Of a DNA stretch of 6,294 nt, positions 5,761 through 6,294 are shown one piece after another. A program made the translations under genes and the position numbers. Source of the stretch: Actinomycetes bacterium (lineage in GTDB: Bacteria > Actinomycetota > Actinomycetes > Streptosporangiales > Streptosporangiaceae); assembly GCA_023425615.1 (NCBI GenBank), contig JAFACJ010001059.1:1-6294 (forward strand), read 5' to 3'. Under the pieces are notes generated by a model. The model worked only from the letters and a program-made list of their open reading frames with translations, did not search any database and had not been told where the DNA came from. How positions within the stretch are numbered: the stretch's first letter is position 1; each line of letters starts with the position of its first letter.

Positions 5761-5985
5761 GCCACCCGGCACGTCCTCCAGAGCCGCGTGTGCCGCGGCG
5801 CGAGCCGTCAGGACTCCGCCACCCGGCATGTCTTCCAGGGCCGCGTATGCTGCGGCGCGAGCCGTCAGGATTCGTCACCCGGCACGCCCTCCAGACCAGC
5901 GTGTGCCGCGGCGCGAGCCGTCAGGACTCCGCCCACCCGGCACGTCCTCCGGAGCCGCGTGTGCCGGTGCGGCCGTCAGGGTTCG
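5761..5985 (+). repeat. Four tandem ~57-bp repeats with conserved RNA stems in the rho-recQ convergent gap
   Basis: Copies lie at 5761-5817 (57 bp), 5818-5873 (56), 5874-5930 (57) and about 5931-5985 (last, with a small internal deletion). Each begins G(C/T)C(C)ACCCGGCAY and ends GCCGTCAGGRYTC. In every copy CGGCAY pairs with RTGCYG across a loop of exactly 17 nt (5767-5772 with 5790-5795; 5824-5829 with 5847-5852; 5880-5885 with 5903-5908; 5938-5943 with 5961-5966). Copy 2 replaces the C-G pair by T-A and adds a G·U, so pairing is kept. Copies 1-3 also contain CGGC-GCGA-GCCG, a hairpin with a GNRA-type tetraloop on the plus strand. The 56-bp copy breaks any reading frame, so this is not a protein repeat. 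It may act as a terminator, RNA-processing or stability region of rho mRNA, or be a minisatellite. Confidence 0.9.
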
Positions 5986-6294
5986 GCGAGGACCTCCAGG
6001 ACCTGGGCGCCGTAGCGGTTGAGCTTGTTCTCGCCCACGCCGCTGATGGTCGACAGCTCCTCCAGTGAGGAGGGGCGGCGGGAGGCTATCTCCCGCAGCG
6101 TCGCGTCGTGGAAGATCACGTAGGCGGGGACGCCCTGCTCCTTGGCCGTGGCCGCGCGCCAGGACCGCAGCCGCTCGAAGACCGGCTTGTCCGCGTCGGC
6201 GAGTTCCACGGGAGCGGCGCCCGCCGTGCGGGACGTCCGCGCCATCTTCGCCGGGCGTTCGGGCTCGCGCCGCATCGGCACCTCGCGGCGGCGG
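5976..6294 (-). CDS. recQ: RecQ-family DNA helicase, C-terminal HRDC domain (runs off the right edge)
   Basis: The frame is open from the right edge, where it reads RRREVPMRREPERP without a stop, so the gene is cut at its 5' side and the GTG at 6281 is not taken as the start. The 105 visible residues end in an HRDC domain: VFERLRSWRAATAKEQGVPA, then YVIFHDATLREIA, the SLEELSTISGVG helix-hairpin-like turn, and ENKLNRYGAQVLEVLAEP. HRDC domains bind DNA and help RecQ helicases act on branched structures during repair and recombination. The preceding basic, Ala/Pro-rich linker is typical of the RecQ C-terminus in actinomycetes. Another HRDC protein (for example an RNase D-like one) is possible but fits the linker less well. 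It converges on rho, and its TGA stop (5978-5976) lies inside the fourth tandem repeat. Confidence 0.85.
   Translation of the reverse strand, partial: RRREVPMRREPERPAKMARTSRTAGAAPVELADADKPVFERLRSWRAATAKEQGVPAYVIFHDATLREIASRRPSSLEELSTISGVGENKLNRYGAQVLEVLAEP

Noticed and set aside
4431..5765. A 444-codon open frame on the minus strand opposite rho
   Set aside because: It is a mirror of the rho coding frame, rich in Gly, Glu and Val, and covers clearly conserved Rho motifs on the other strand.
5761..5985. CRISPR array
   Set aside because: The units are directly contiguous and similar along their whole length. There are no unique spacers between short repeats and no cas genes nearby.
5659..6068. 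Open frames through the tandem repeats giving repetitive peptides
   Set aside because: The 56-bp second copy and the shifts around copy 4 break the frame between units, and no RBS is present, so the repeats are not coding.

Overview
The window is very GC-rich. It shows strong Shine-Dalgarno sequences, GTG starts, ATGA/GTGA gene overlaps and G/C-ending codons, and it encodes an actinobacterial-style Rho and RecQ. Together these point to a high-GC actinomycete (Streptomyces or a relative); the species cannot be read from the sequence.

Layout. Positions 1-2537 (minus strand) hold a branched-chain amino acid (HAAT/Liv-type) ABC importer operon in the order livF-livG-livH-livM. livM runs off the left edge. 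Each junction is a short overlap (TGA stop against ATG or GTG start), so the four subunits look translationally coupled. Positions 2538-2779 form a divergent control region. It contains two copies of an 18-bp dyad operator about seven helical turns apart, and a hairpin that pairs with the livF ribosome-binding site and start codon. Positions 2780-3907 (plus) encode a PucR/CdaR-type regulator, the obvious candidate to bind those operators and control the importer.

Positions 3989-4462 (plus) encode a small PPOX-fold, probably flavin- or F420-dependent protein. Its stop codon abuts a good sigma-70-like promoter, which is followed by a ~140-nt C-rich leader and then an unusually short Rho homologue (4638-5756). 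This Rho keeps the ATPase and ring motor but lacks the N-terminal extension, and the aromatic residues of the primary RNA-binding site appear to be replaced. Positions 5761-5985 carry four tandem ~57-bp repeats that fill the convergent gap between rho and recQ. Each repeat can form the same stem with a fixed 17-nt loop, and one copy carries a compensatory base-pair change. The last repeat contains the stop codon of a minus-strand recQ-like gene, whose HRDC domain is visible and which runs off the right edge.

The left half is therefore a regulated nutrient importer with its divergent regulator. The right half is a Rho paralogue with its own promoter and leader and an RNA-structured repeat array downstream. 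The most unusual items are the repeat array, the degenerate-primary-site Rho, the SD-sequestering hairpin of livF and the covarying twin operators.
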